A DNA stretch of 64,000 nt, taken from NCBI RefSeq assembly GCF_032884065.1, contig NC_088882.1:37430519-37494518 (forward strand), read 5' to 3'. How positions within the stretch are numbered: the first letter of the stretch is position 1; each line of letters begins with the position of its first letter. The stretch is from Artemia franciscana (Eukaryota; Arthropoda; Branchiopoda; Anostraca; Artemiidae). Below the pieces are notes generated by a model, which was not told the DNA's origin, searched no databases, and saw only the letters and a program-made list of their open reading frames with translations. Shown piece after piece: positions 9,330-20,436 of the stretch. The position numbers were made by a program, and so were the translations under genes.

Positions 9330-11660
9330 TAAAATGTCAATATGCCAATTTTTGAAAAAAAGCTATTTAGCCAATTTTGAAGAAAAATAAACATATATAC
9401 ACAAAAATTGGTTATTTAATCAATTTTAAAAAGTCATATAATTTTAACAACAAAGTGTTTGCTGGCAGCTGTCAGTGCTTCCTTTGACACAGCATAATAG
9501 GTTTGTTGTTCATTTTCAGGTGGTAGCAAAATTTTCAAGCTACGTTGTGTTTTAGCACAAGAAAATGTCATGTACAACATAACAGTGATTAAGAACAAGT
9601 TTACAGAGGTCGACACCAACAAATTCGACATTTTGCCATTATAAATGCTAGTTAAATTTGAAATTTATGCTGTTGAACAGTACATCCAAGTTGACCTTTA
9701 CTGGACTCGAGCATATCTCAAGAAATGTGAACTTCTTTTGCTATTCCCCAGTAATTATATTTGCCTTAATTATACAGTAATGCAAGATTTCCATTTCCAA
9801 GGTCCAGGATGTACTTTGCAAATTCTTGCTGTTCAGGATCGACATGGATATTCTTTTCTAACGAAAAACTTCCAAAGATGACCTTTTTGTGGACTAACTA
9901 AGTGTTTCCCTGAAGTTGCTTCAGAGTTGGACCGGTAAACGCTGACAGAAATCACCTTCAGCAACAAGAAATTTTTGTCAAAATGGCAAGCTTAGATTTG
10001 CAAATGGACCGCAACAGCTGATCCATATTTTGCAAACCATGCTTGGGTTTACAATGGAAGTGGTTCAGTGCATCAGTTGACATACTTGATAATTGTCAAT
10101 TTGGCAATTATAATTGCGAAAAGGCCAGGTAGAACCTCAACAGGCTGACCCTATTTCGGCATTGTGGAGTGACATGCATGAGAAGTGTAGCATAAGAGGG
10201 TGACAGTAACAACAGCAATCAAAGGGTTAAAATTAACCTTGTACTTGATGCCCATTTAATTGAACAATCTGCCTTGGCATTTTCTACAATTGAACATGAC
10301 TTGACTTTTCCCACAACTATTCCCTTTTCAATTCAAAAATCAACGGAGTCATCAGTGCTTCGTCAAGCAGGAAAACTTGCACTGAAGCTAATTCTGCAGC
10401 TTTGTTTGACCCAGGTCTTTTGCTGGAAATTACTGTTAAGGGAATTGGAACTTTCAAGCTGAAGGTATTGTAGGTTGTTTGTTCAAAAGTTGATAACATT
10501 GATATTATTCCAGTAAACACCATACATATAACTTAGCGATGTCACCATACAGAATGTTATACAAGGTATTATACACAAATGTTTTAAGGTATCAGATAGT
10601 CCATCTATGAAAAAAATATTCCAGCATAATTAAGATCATAGACAGCACATAAAATAGTATCTATATTTCCAAGCTGTTTTTCTTGCAGAAGCTAATAGAT
10701 ACTCTCTCCAGCAGCTGACTCACTAGAATTTTGAAATTCCAAGTTTTGACCTTTTTATATGTCTTAATATTGTCCATTCCATATCATTTCACCCCAAAAC
10801 TAAAATTTTGACCTTGTATTGCCATCGTATTTAACTTGGATAAAATAAAACAAAAGATATGTATAATTGCAGTATCTGCAGATATGTTAGTCTGTTGGAC
10901 TTGCTGAATAAAATCCTCTGCTAGATGATTTTTGAATCTTTTCTAAAGATTTTTTGGGTTTGCAGGTTTTCTCAAAACAAAAATCTGTACAAAGTAATGC
11001 AAAGTACTTGCAAAGGCATTCTGGACAGTGCAATTCTAGACCGTATGTCCACTGTTTATCATGTAATTCAAGACCGGACAATTCTTGTTTTTATGCTATG
11101 AATGACGCCATTACATTTACTTAGTTAAAAAAAAATTACTAGGTGGTCTATATTATATAGAAATAAATATGTTACGTTTTAATTGTTAGGAATGAAAGAG
11201 TAAAAAAAAATAATGATCATAGTTCAAATGTATTGATAAAAAAAGACTTTGGTCAGTAATGATTTACAGCTCTCCCAGCTGGGACTTCCCAAAGTTTCTT
11301 TTCAGATTTCATAAATGTAATATTTGTAAAAGAAGTCACATCTAAAAACGGAGTTTATGTGCCTAAAACACATGCGCTGCATAAAATCCCTGTTTTGAAC
11401 TGTCTTGGCTACACTTGTGATGGCATAAGTTATTTGCTTAAAGTAGTGTTTCAGAAATGTTTGCATTTAACACTTTTAAATTAAAACATCTTGTAACACA
11501 ACGTGGTGTACCTGTATTCTCGGAATCTGATTTTTATGTATTAAAATATAATGACGAGTTTTGCTAGCAAAAAATAGCTTCAGTTTCTTCAAGCTTCAAT
11601 AGCTTCAAGTACTTATTTTGGCAGCAAGCTAATGCTCTAAGCTTTTTGAAATCTCTTGTA
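9330..11660. repeat. Paralogous block, copy A second part
   Basis: Collinear with 47.9-47.96 plus 50597-50985 plus 53056-55600 once insertions in the second copy are removed. Landmarks are GTTGTTCATTTTCAGGTGGT (9508), GAAAATGTCATGTACAACAT (9562), CTGACAGAAATCACC (9942) and AGTTTATGTG (11352). The intact sequence at 9371-9390 is the empty-site version of the Helitron 2 insertion. The block carries the decayed helicase annotated separately. Confidence 0.75.
9434..11081 (-). pseudogene. Decayed Helitron-type Pif1 helicase, copy A
   Basis: Minus-strand fragments fit the Helitron Pif1 helicase order. From high to low coordinates there is a DKQWTYGLE stretch (about 11050) and a WE-x-K-x-L-x-EDIL-like stretch (about 10950). 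Next is DTILCAVYDLNYAGIFFIDG ending in a ruined Walker A, where GxGGTGKT is replaced by GLSDT-LK (about 10600). After that come MVFTGIISMLSTFEQTTYNT and the Walker B FLLDEALM (10523-10317). The C-terminal region has an LYMTFS and LKILLPPENEQQTY tail (9631-9434), equivalent to SHGQLYVAFSR-LKV. Frameshifts separate all parts. The family unwinds DNA during rolling-circle transposition; this copy cannot. No Rep/HUH domain was found. Confidence 0.7.
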
Positions 11661-12480
11661 TCAAACTAGGATGTAAGATGTGGGAACTTGAAAGAGTGAA
11701 CTTGAAAGATATTTGGGATGATGAATGATGCTGATCTTGGCTGCAATGAATTCTACTGAAGCACCCTGAGAATGATGCTGGTCTCCATTGCAATGAATTC
11801 AGCTGCAACACGCCTGCGCAGGTATGAGCCTTGTATTAACAAAAGACATGGCAAATTGATCGATAAACTCGAGAACAAGACGTGGAATAACGTTAAAGTG
11901 ACGCTGGCTTCTTCATATTGGACATAATACATATCACAAAGGTCTAGATAGTTTTTGTGATAAGATAGTACGCCTGTTTTCTAGATTATTGAATTTTTTC
12001 CAAGGACTTGTTTTGGATTGTGAATATTTTGTATGCCTTCATGAATTCAAGTCTGAACAACTACTCTAGCTCATGAGCCAACTCTAACATGACATTTAAC
12101 TCTTTGAAGTGGTAGAAGAAGTGACTAAATAATAGAAATTTTTGCAAACCTATTTCTTTAATGTTTTCCCAAGAAAAAAATTTTTGTTATCAAATGGCTC
12201 TCAATTTTAAAGAATAGGCTTGAAGGTTAACTTAAGGTTACAGCTCGTCGTGCATAGCGCTCAGATTTGGCAACTGTTAATCATCGCTATTATTATTTCT
12301 GAAGATGTAGTTGTTTTTTATTATGTTTACTACTGATGTATACTACTACTTATGTTTACTACACAGTGTTTACTACTAACAGAACGGGTGTTAATATTCC
12401 AGTTTTTGCACTGTGACATTGTCATCTGAGAGGCTGTCCCTATGAAACAGCTACATTGGCCTTAATTTAAAGCTGCACCT
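11082..12480. other. Mostly unassigned; contains an old dispersed repeat
   Basis: The part up to about 11660 belongs to the paralogous block. At 11890-12075 there is a stretch ending ATTCAAGTCTGAACAACTAC then TCTAGCTCATGAGC that is matched in the same orientation at 63241-63432. A ~25-bp word around CGTGCATAGCGCTC occurs at 12248 and again at 12484 with mismatches. No gene can be supported. Confidence 0.4.
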
Positions 12481-14008
12481 CGTTGTGCATAGCGCTCCCT
12501 GTAATTATTTTCAGAAAAAACGAGCGTCTTGTTTATGCTTTATCTTTGGAGTTGTGGCACCTTTTTACATGCTTTCTCTATCGCATTTTGAACTAAAGCA
12601 TTTTCAGGGGGAAGCTATTGACCCATCGATGCTGTTTTACTGTCGTGGAAAAGATACATTTCTAGGTTTGTAAAATATAAACTGTGAAGAAAAGAATCAA
12701 GCAGCTGTGAACCAAAGGGCTGAGGTCGAGTTTCTGTTGGGCGTCTGCTAATATTTTATCAATGTTCCCAGACGTTTAAGAGCAAGGATTCCTTCTATAT
12801 GGAAGAAAAATAAGGTGTTCTACCTGAAATTTTAGCTTTGATGGAATTGAAATGATCTAAAGAACTACACAATCAATTAGTTGAATTATATTGGACCATA
12901 CTCCTTGCTTGTAACAAGAATAGGAACCATCGTAATTTGACCACTGTCCTGCTTAATGCTCTTATTGCTGTAAATGGATATGCAACTTCGAAAGCTTTGT
13001 TGAAGAGTAGGATAAAAATATACCCAACCAACACCTGACCCCAATGGTTGAGAGAACTCTCAGTGTCAAACCGATCCTCACAGAGGCACTAAAGCCATAC
13101 TATGGCAAAATTGAGTAGTATTTTGTCTGCTCTGATGTTATTTCTTGCGATAAATCTGTCCAATTTTCATATAATAAATATCTAGGAGCTTAGAAGCTAA
13201 AAAGGCTGAAGAAATGAAAAGAGAAGAGAGAAAGTAACAAGCAGAAGAAGTTTGTTGTGCATTGAAGTCGTGCATAAGGCTCTGACATCAAAGGATATAG
13301 CTGGACTGAAGATAGCAAAGACCGTGTTAGACACTCTGAAAGGTCAGTGTGAAGGAAAGAAAACTAAAGGCGTAAGTTTAGAAGGTTGAATTGACTTTTG
13401 AAGGAATATAGAGTTAATCTCGAATGCATCAAAAACATAATTCTTCAGCTTATAAGTTGTTCCTTTCTTAGTTATATTTCCTGATCATTTGTAATAGATT
13501 TGAAGCAAATATCCTGATGTAAATGAACTAAGTCAGCAAAGCAAAGGAACACTTGCAATCTAGCAAAACAATTGTCTTCATTTGTCATATTTTAAATTCT
13601 ATACAAAGATTGTCAAGTACAGGAATGTTGATTGGGGCCCAAGAAAACATCTTTTTCAGTGCATTTGTGTAGTTGTGGAAATGGTTTTGCTTGATTGAAT
13701 TTATTTGCAATTACTTAACACTTTCTTCTAAGAAATTGTACCTGATAGTCAGCAGTATATTGGCGAAATGAGAGAGGCTACGCTACATTCTAGTAAGCCT
13801 TGAATATACAAATATTACACATTTCTCTGGAAGATGGACAGTGTTAGGTAAACTTAAGCTCGCATATCTAGAACAGAGGTGATTCTCATCGGTGCTTGTT
13901 TTCTGTTATTTATGCAGAAAGTATGGTTCTGTGTTTCTGACCAAAACAGGGCTGTGTTTCTGTTCCGGCCCTGTTTGGTCCCTTTCTTCTCGAACCAAAA
14001 GTCATTTA
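12481..14008 (+). other. Unassigned region with two weak coding-like islands
   Basis: At about 13037-13120 a frame reads LTPMVERTLSVKPILTEALK and runs to a stop after PYYGKIE. At about 13262-13390 another reads VVHKALTSKDIAGLKIAKTV then LDTLKGQCEGKKTKG, preceded one frame away by a charged KKAEEMKREERK stretch (13200-13236). These look like fragments of a translated sequence, either exons upstream of the zinc-finger gene or a dead element. I recognise neither. There is no consistent splice set linking them. Confidence 0.25.
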
Positions 14009-14408
14009 AGTCCCACTTTTAAGCTGTATATCTACCACTGACATAAATAAATTTAATAAATTCCACAGATTTTGAAAAGCGTCTAAAGTCACAAAAATCG
14101 GAGTATTTGAATCAGGTAAATGAAAATTTAACTTAGTTAATGTAAAAACGAACATCCAGTCTCTTAGTTACTAAGCCTTTTTTCACATAAGGCCTGTAGA
14201 AGAACTTTCAAGATACCTGTTTTTGTCCTGCCTGTCGACCTGTGTCTGTCAGGCAAAGAATTATTAACTCAGTTTCCTATTCTTTTATTTTTGTCCTTTC
14301 ATTATCCATTCTCTTTGTTAATCTATACTAAAAGAATAATAGTTTGGTTAGTTTAGTAAGCTTTACTCTTGAATTTGTTTTATGTCTTATATTCATTTTT
14401 TGTTACAG

Positions 14409-14576
14409 AAGTTGAAGATGTTCTGCCAAGTAATAGTGAGTTCTTTGACACTCCAAATCTTTTTTCGTCTATTAAACGTGAAGATGTTGCTTTGGGTAAT
14501 TGTCCTGGCTTTTCAGAACCATATAAACTTGAGCCTGACACACAGGAAGTGGCCTCCATATGTCTTGACAAAAAAG
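14409..14576 (+). CDS. Zinc-finger gene, tandem exon A1 (168 bp, phase 1-1)
   Basis: The acceptor TTTTTTGTTACAG ends at 14408 and the donor GTACAT starts at 14577. The exon is 56 codons long with one base carried in and one carried out, so it is symmetric. It encodes EVEDVLPSNSEFFDTPNLFS, then SIKRED, and ends EPDTQEVASICLDKK. The peptide is acidic and Ser/Asp-rich and probably disordered. IKRE fits the SUMO acceptor consensus psi-K-x-E. It lies upstream of the C2H2 exon on the same strand with matching phase, which is why I join them. Without transcript data the joining is inference. Confidence 0.7.
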
Positions 14577-16185
14577 GTACATCTTCGTGTCTTATTTGTA
14601 TGCGCAGGTGTTTGCTTAACTGGTTTTTCTGTCTGAAAGGGACATCTTTGAAATTGAGTTACTTAAGTAAAGTTTTACAAAGATTTTTTTCCTAAAAGCT
14701 AGAAAACAAAATTTTAAGCTATAGCACATGTATTTTTTTTGTAAATTGAAACACAAATCCATTTTTTATCATCCTGATTTCGAAATGCTAAACTTTGATT
14801 ATGGTCAAGCTGAACATAAGCTGTCAAGCCCTAAGTCTGAGTTACTTATGATAAGTTTTACATTAGAATGTTAAAATTACTAAAAACAGCACTCAAGCAA
14901 AAATATGAATTTCGTTTTTCTGGTATTTTGAGTAAAAAAAAATTGTTGGAAGAACAATCCTCTTTGCAATCTAGGGGTACATGAGAAGTTATATCAAACT
15001 TTATTAATAAAAAGGAAAGTCAGGGTTTTTTCATGTGAGAAATTCGGTTGAGTTGAAATGAAAAATAAAACTTTAGACTAGGTTAACGAAAATCTGATGA
15101 ACATCCTCATTAATAGAATAGAAAGGTGATTAAAATCTGCCTGAAGTCATTTTTGTAACTATTTACAAGATAAGTCTTGTATTAAGGGTCCTAGGGAGGG
15201 AGTGTATGTCAAAAGAAATTAAAAAGCATTTGTGCTCTGCTTTTAATTGTAATAAGACCAGGGATATGTGCGCCAGTATTCAAGAAATTTAATTCGTATA
15301 GTATGTTGTTGAGTTACTTCTGAAATCTCACCATGGGTAATGATCATAAATCTTTTTGTTAGTATGTTTGTTTTTTCTTTTTTGTATTCATATTTAAGCT
15401 TTGACTCTTTCCTACCATCGTAATATATGAAATACCATCTATTTCCTCGTTTGATAGTCCAAGTGAGAAGAATAAAAACATAAATTTAGAGTAATAATTC
15501 ATTGGCCTTAACAATCAAATTTTGTGGGTGTAATTACTTATTGGACTTTGTTCTCTAAAAAAGAATACAATTCATGTATACATTACTGGAAATCTCTGCT
15601 CAATCTTTACCACAAAGTTGAATCTAAAAACTTATGAACCTACGATATGAAATCTTTCTTATTAATGATTCCTGGTTTTGATTCTTTTTTTCCAAAGAGA
15701 GAAACATATTTAATTTTTTGAATGTTAAATTTACTGAAGTCCCACTATCAAGCCGTTTACCAATAACTTGAGCAAATAAAGTTCATAAATGCCACATATA
15801 TTGGAAGGCATCTAAAGGTACGAAAATTGGATTATTGGAGTCAAATATGTAACAACTTTACTTAGTCAACGCAAAAGGGGCATCCAGTTTCTTAGCTACT
15901 GGTCAATATACTTGCAAAATATATATAGCCCACATCTTTTTTATTTTATTTTTTTTTAACTTATAGCCTGTAAGAAAACTTTCAAAATTTTCTTTTTTGT
16001 CAGGTTTGTTGACCTGTGTCTGTCAAGCCAAACATAGTCGGCTCAGCTGCCTATTCTTTCATTGCCGTCCAAGGGTCATTGTCTATTCCCGTTGCTAATT
16101 TATACTAGAAGTAAAACAGTTCGGTTTGTTTAGCAAGATTTTCTGTTGAATTTGCTTTATGTTTTACATTTATATCTTTTTATAG

Positions 16186-16353
16186 AAGTTGAAGATGTTT
16201 TACCAAGTACTGGTGAGTTCTTTGACACTCGAAACCTGGGTTTGTCTGTTAAACGTGAAGATATTGCTTTGGGTAATTTTCCTGGCTTTTCAGAAACATG
16301 TAAACTTGACCCTGACACCCAGGAAGTGGCCTCCATATGCTCTGATAATAGAG
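16186..16353 (+). CDS. Zinc-finger gene, tandem exon A2 (168 bp, phase 1-1)
   Basis: The acceptor TTTTTATAG ends at 16185 and the donor GTACAT starts at 16354. It has the same length and phase as A1. It encodes EVEDVLPSTGEFFDTRNLGL, then SVKRED, and ends DPDTQEVASICSDNR. The SUMO-type VKRE motif is kept and the frame is open throughout. The preservation of length, frame, splice sites and the KRED core in a diverged copy suggests that it is, or recently was, translated. Confidence 0.7.
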
Positions 16354-18023
16354 GTACATCTGAAATATTTTGTAGAATCAAATATGTTAAATAGCAGTTA
16401 AAATAATTACTACCAGTATTAACTAATTTTACGATGGAACTTTTCTCTTGTCTTGTTCGTACATGCACGTGTTTCCTTAACAAGTTTTTCAGTCATATTG
16501 GGACGTTTTCAAATTGTAACTTAAATATGATTTTACGAAGTTTGTTTTTCTAAAAATTAGAGAACAAAGCCTTAAACTTTATTTTTTATTTATTTGTTAT
16601 TTTATCATTTTGAGACAAAAATCCATACATTACTATCCTGATTTCGAGATGATAGGCTTTGATTATGATTCAACAAGCTGTTGAAATTTGAAGACTGAAG
16701 TATCTACGAGAAGTCTTACTATAGAATGTTAAATTTATTAAAAATCAAACAAAAATATGAATTTATATGTTTTTAATTTTGAATCATTTTTTTTTATTTC
16801 TCTGAAGAACGGTCTTCATTGCAATACAAATCTTGGGGTACGTGAAGAGTTATATCAGACTTTATTAATAAAGACGAAAGTCAGGGATTTTTTATGTGAA
16901 TAATTCGGCAGAGTTGAAATAAAACTTTAAGCTAGATTAACGAAAATTTGATGAAGACCCTCATAAATAGAATAAAATTTGCCTGAAGTCATTTTTGTAA
17001 CTAGTTACAAAATATATCTCTTATTAGGAGTCCTAGGGAGAGAGTGTATATAAAAGAAATTAAAAAGCATATTTGCTCTGCTGACCAGGGATGCGCCGTT
17101 GTTCAAGAAGTTTAATTCATATAATATGCTGTTGATTTACTTCTGAAATCTCACCCTACGTAATGATTATAAATCTTTTTGTTTATACTTTTCTTTTTTT
17201 TATTTATAATCAAGTTTTGACTCTTTCCTGCGATCATTATATACTAACATACTATCCATATTCTTTTGTGACAGCCCACAAGTGAGAAGAACAAAAACAT
17301 AAATTTAGAGCAATAATTCATTGGCCCTAACAATCCAGTCTTGTGGATTTTGACTAGTGAGTTAATTATTAGATTTTATTCTCTCAAAAAAAAAAAAAAA
17401 AAAAAAATACAATTCATGTAAAGGTTACTGGAAATTTCTGCTCTCTCCTTATGTACAAGTTGAATCTGAAAACTAATGAACCTACGATACGAAATCTTTC
17501 TTATTAAGGTTTCCAGTTTTTTATTCATTTTTTTTCCAAAGAGAGAAGGATTTTAACTTGTTTGAATGTTAGATTTACTAAACTCCCAATATCAGGCCGT
17601 TTACCAACCATTGGCATAAATAAAATTCATAAATACCACAGATATTAAAAGGCATCTAAAGGTACGAAAACTGGAGCATTAGAGTCAAAATATATAACAA
17701 CTTTACTTAGTTAACGTAAAAGGGGCATCCAGTTTTTTAGCTATTGGTCAATATACTTGCAAAATATTTCTAGCCTACATCTCTTTTATTTTATTTTTAA
17801 CATATAGCCTGTAAAAGAACTTTCAAGATTTTTTTTTTAAGGTTTATTGACCTGTCTTTGTCAAGAAAAACATAGTGGGCTCAGTTGCATATTCTTTCAT
17901 CTCCTTTCAAGGGTCATTATCCATTCTCATTGCTAATGTGTACTAGAAATAAAACAGTTTGGTTTGTTTAGCAAGATTGTCTGTTGAATTTGCTTTATGT
18001 TTTGTATTTATACCTTGTTATAG

Positions 18024-18191
18024 AAGCTGAAGATGTTTTACCAAGTACCGGTGAGTTCTTTGACGCTCGAAACCTGGTTTTGTCTCTTAAACGTGAAGAT
18101 ATCTCTTTGGGTAATTGTCCTTGCTTTTTAGAACCATATAAACTTGAGCCTGATACCCAGAAAGTGGCCTCCATATGTTTTGACAATAAAG
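18024..18191 (+). CDS. Zinc-finger gene, tandem exon A3 (168 bp, phase 1-1)
   Basis: The acceptor CCTTGTTATAG ends at 18023 and the donor GTACAT starts at 18192. It has 56 codons and the same phase as A1 and A2. It encodes EAEDVLPSTGEFFDARNLVL, then SLKRED, and ends EPDTQKVASICFDNK. LKRE again fits psi-K-x-E. The following intron is only 963 bp, shorter than the 1.6-1.7 kb introns after A1 and A2, and leads to the B-type exons. Confidence 0.7.
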
Positions 18192-19154
18192 GTACATGTG
18201 AAACATTTTGTAGAATCAAATACATTACATAGCAGTTTATTGGGGGAAAATAATTAGACAATTGAAACAATTACTTCAAATATTAACTAATTTTACAATG
18301 GAACTTTTCTCTTATCTTATTCGTACATACAGGTGTTTCCTTAACAGGTTTTTTAGTCATATTGATGCGTTTTCAAATTGTACCTTGGATAAGATTTTAC
18401 GAAGTTAATTTTTTCTAAAAGCTAAATAACAAAGCCCTAAAACTATAGCATATTTATTTATTTTTTTCATATTTAGACACAAATCCATTTATTATTATCC
18501 TGATTTCGAGATGATAGGCTTCGATTATGATTCTGATGGATATTAGCTGTTGAAGTTTGAAGTCTGAACTACCTACGAGAAGTTTTACTATAGAATATTA
18601 AATTTACTAAAAAACGGTACTCAGACAAAAATACGAATTTATATATTTTTAATTTCGAGTAATTCTTTTGTTTCTACTGAAGAAAAATAATTGTTTCATC
18701 TTCTTTGAAATACATGTCTTGGGTTACATGACGAGTTATATTGGACTTTATTAATAAAGAGGAAAGTTGTTTTATTTTTATGTAAGAAATTTTGCAGAGT
18801 TGAAATGAAAAATAAATCTTTAGACTAGGCTAATGAAAATTTTATGAATACTCTCATTAATAGAATGAAAAAGGTGATTAGTATTTACCTGAAGGTGTCC
18901 TTTTTGTCACTATTCACAATGAGTCATGTAATGAGAATCCTAGGGAGGGTATATCAAAGAAAACCAAGTTCAAGTGATGGCAAGAGACCATATTTTATTT
19001 AGGGTTCTAGGTTTTTATATCTTTTCTAAGAGAGGCATTTGTTGAATTATTTGACTTTAAATTTTTCTAGGGTAAATAAAGAAGCAATTAGCGATTTTTT
19101 TTTACGTTGTATATTTTATTATGCTAGAATCCTTATGGATTTTATTTGATATAG

Positions 19155-19313
19155 GAGTGGAAGATTCTAAATCGATTGATACCAGAACCACCATGGACAC
19201 TTCAGATTGTACTCCATCATTTGAATATCGACATCCATCTGTGAATTTTTCACACAGAAAATCTATATTAGCGGTTGAGTCGGGTCCTGACGATGGGGAT
19301 AGTAACCACGAAG
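19155..19313 (+). CDS. Zinc-finger gene, tandem exon B1 (159 bp, phase 1-1)
   Basis: The acceptor TTTGATATAG ends at 19154 and the donor GTATGA starts at 19314. The 53 codons begin GVEDSKSIDTRTTMDTSDCT and end in an acidic GPDDGDSNHE run. The start (xVED) recalls the A exons, so B may be an older offshoot. It is symmetric phase 1. It is paired with B2 and separated from it by an intron that contains Helitron 1. Confidence 0.65.
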
Positions 19314-19536
19314 GTATGATTCAACTTACAATGTTGTAGAATCAGTTTTAGTCAGAAATAACGATGTTTGAAGACGATTTTGATTATTAACAAAACGGGA
19401 AACATTGTGTAAAGCTTTCTAGTCTTTCATTGCATGTCCAAAAGGAAACATTGTCTAAAGAAGTCTTGTTTCAAAAGCTCCATATAAAGGCTAAATTTCT
19501 ATTCCAGATCATTGGAAAATAAAGGATTTAATTTTA

Positions 19537-19879
19537 AACACAGAACAATTGCGAGAACCAAAGTGCCTTGTGAGGCTTTTTTTCATTTTTAAATGTTTCA
19601 CCGGGTCTGTAAAGCTCTGATACTTTTTCTCTGTAATGTCTAGAAAATGGTCTTGAGTGAGTATAAATCTGTTTATCTCCTGTTATTTTTTTTAATAAAA
19701 AACAATGTACCCAGAACAACTAAACTAAACAACTAAAACTAAAAAAAAGTGGACAAGTTTGAAAAATGAGACAAAACAAGAAGCATCAACACATGCCTGG
19801 ACCATTTGGTTATTACGACACTAAGTTCAGAAATCAGAATTTTATTCACAGATTTCGTGTCGAAATAATTGTTAAGTAA
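19537..19879 (+). repeat. Intron repeat R3, copy 1
   Basis: Contains ACACAGAACAATTGCGAGAA, a GGCTTTTTTTCATTTTTAAA stretch and, further on, CATTTGGTTATTACGACACT plus TTCACAGATTTCGTGTCGAA. Copies occur at 22880-23215 (second half inverted) and 24534-24870. Helitron 1 is inserted at its right end. Confidence 0.8.
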
Positions 19880-20038
19880 TCTATATATATAAAAATAAGT
19901 TGTCTGTCTGTGTGTCTGTCAGGTGACGTCATGTTTCTGTGTCGACTGACGTCATGAAGTTAGTTGTCGTCATTTTTGCTATGACGGTGACGTCATTAAA
20001 GATATTTAAGACATATATGTTCACGTAGAAATCTATTA

Positions 20039-20389
20039 ATGTTTAAGTTTAAAATGACTGATGAACTTACAATGGCAAAAGCCGATGAAGATGCTCAAAG
20101 AGTCTATGCCAAAAAACTTGTTGCTGATAGAGAAAGTCAGAAAAGAAAGCGTGCCGAGGAATCAAAAGAACAGCAAGGAAACAGGCTTGAGGCTAAAGAA
20201 CGCAAAACCGCGCAGTTAGATGAAGATCCACCTGGACAGTGAGAGTCAAAACATATCAAAACTGAAAATGATAGCGATGATGATTGGGTTTGGGATTTTG
20301 ACTTGGATAAGGTCATCAATGCCTACCAGATTTTAGTTAAAAAAACAAAGGTTCGGCGATATGTATTTCATAGTGAAGCTGAAAAATAA
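20039..20389 (+). pseudogene. Helitron 1 small charged ORF, with one stop
   Basis: The frame starts MFKFKMTDELTMAKADEDAQ, passes a basic KRKRAEESKEQQGNR stretch and reaches a stop where CAG TGA GAG replaces the CAG CGA GAG of Helitron 2. The same frame continues to a strongly acidic ENDSDDDWVWDFDLDK tail and ends at 20389. A similar reading frame precedes the helicase in Helitron 2. It is probably the N-terminal part of the original Helitron protein; its exact role is unknown to me. Confidence 0.6.
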
Positions 20390-20436
20390 AGAAGAAAAAG
20401 AAAACTGAAAAAAGAAAAAATGTAAAAAACTAAAAA

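Larger units (their letters stand above)
14010..18960 (+). repeat. Three tandem ~1.8-kb units, each with one 168-bp exon
   Basis: Units start near 14010, 15735 and 17575. Each begins with a CATAAATNCCACAGAT-like stretch and a GGGCATCCAGTTTCTTAGCT-like stretch, contains a PPT plus exon, and continues into an intron with GAAAGTCAGGG and GAGTTGAAAT landmarks. Exon and intron are both similar between units, so whole unequal-crossover units were duplicated rather than exons alone. The exon-to-exon distances are 1777 and 1838 bp. Confidence 0.9.

Noticed and set aside
20137-20319. Minus frames rich in Ser opposite the Helitron small ORF (also 48196-48378)
   Set aside because: Antisense shadows of a Lys/Glu-rich frame. 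The sense frame has the meaningful start and tail.
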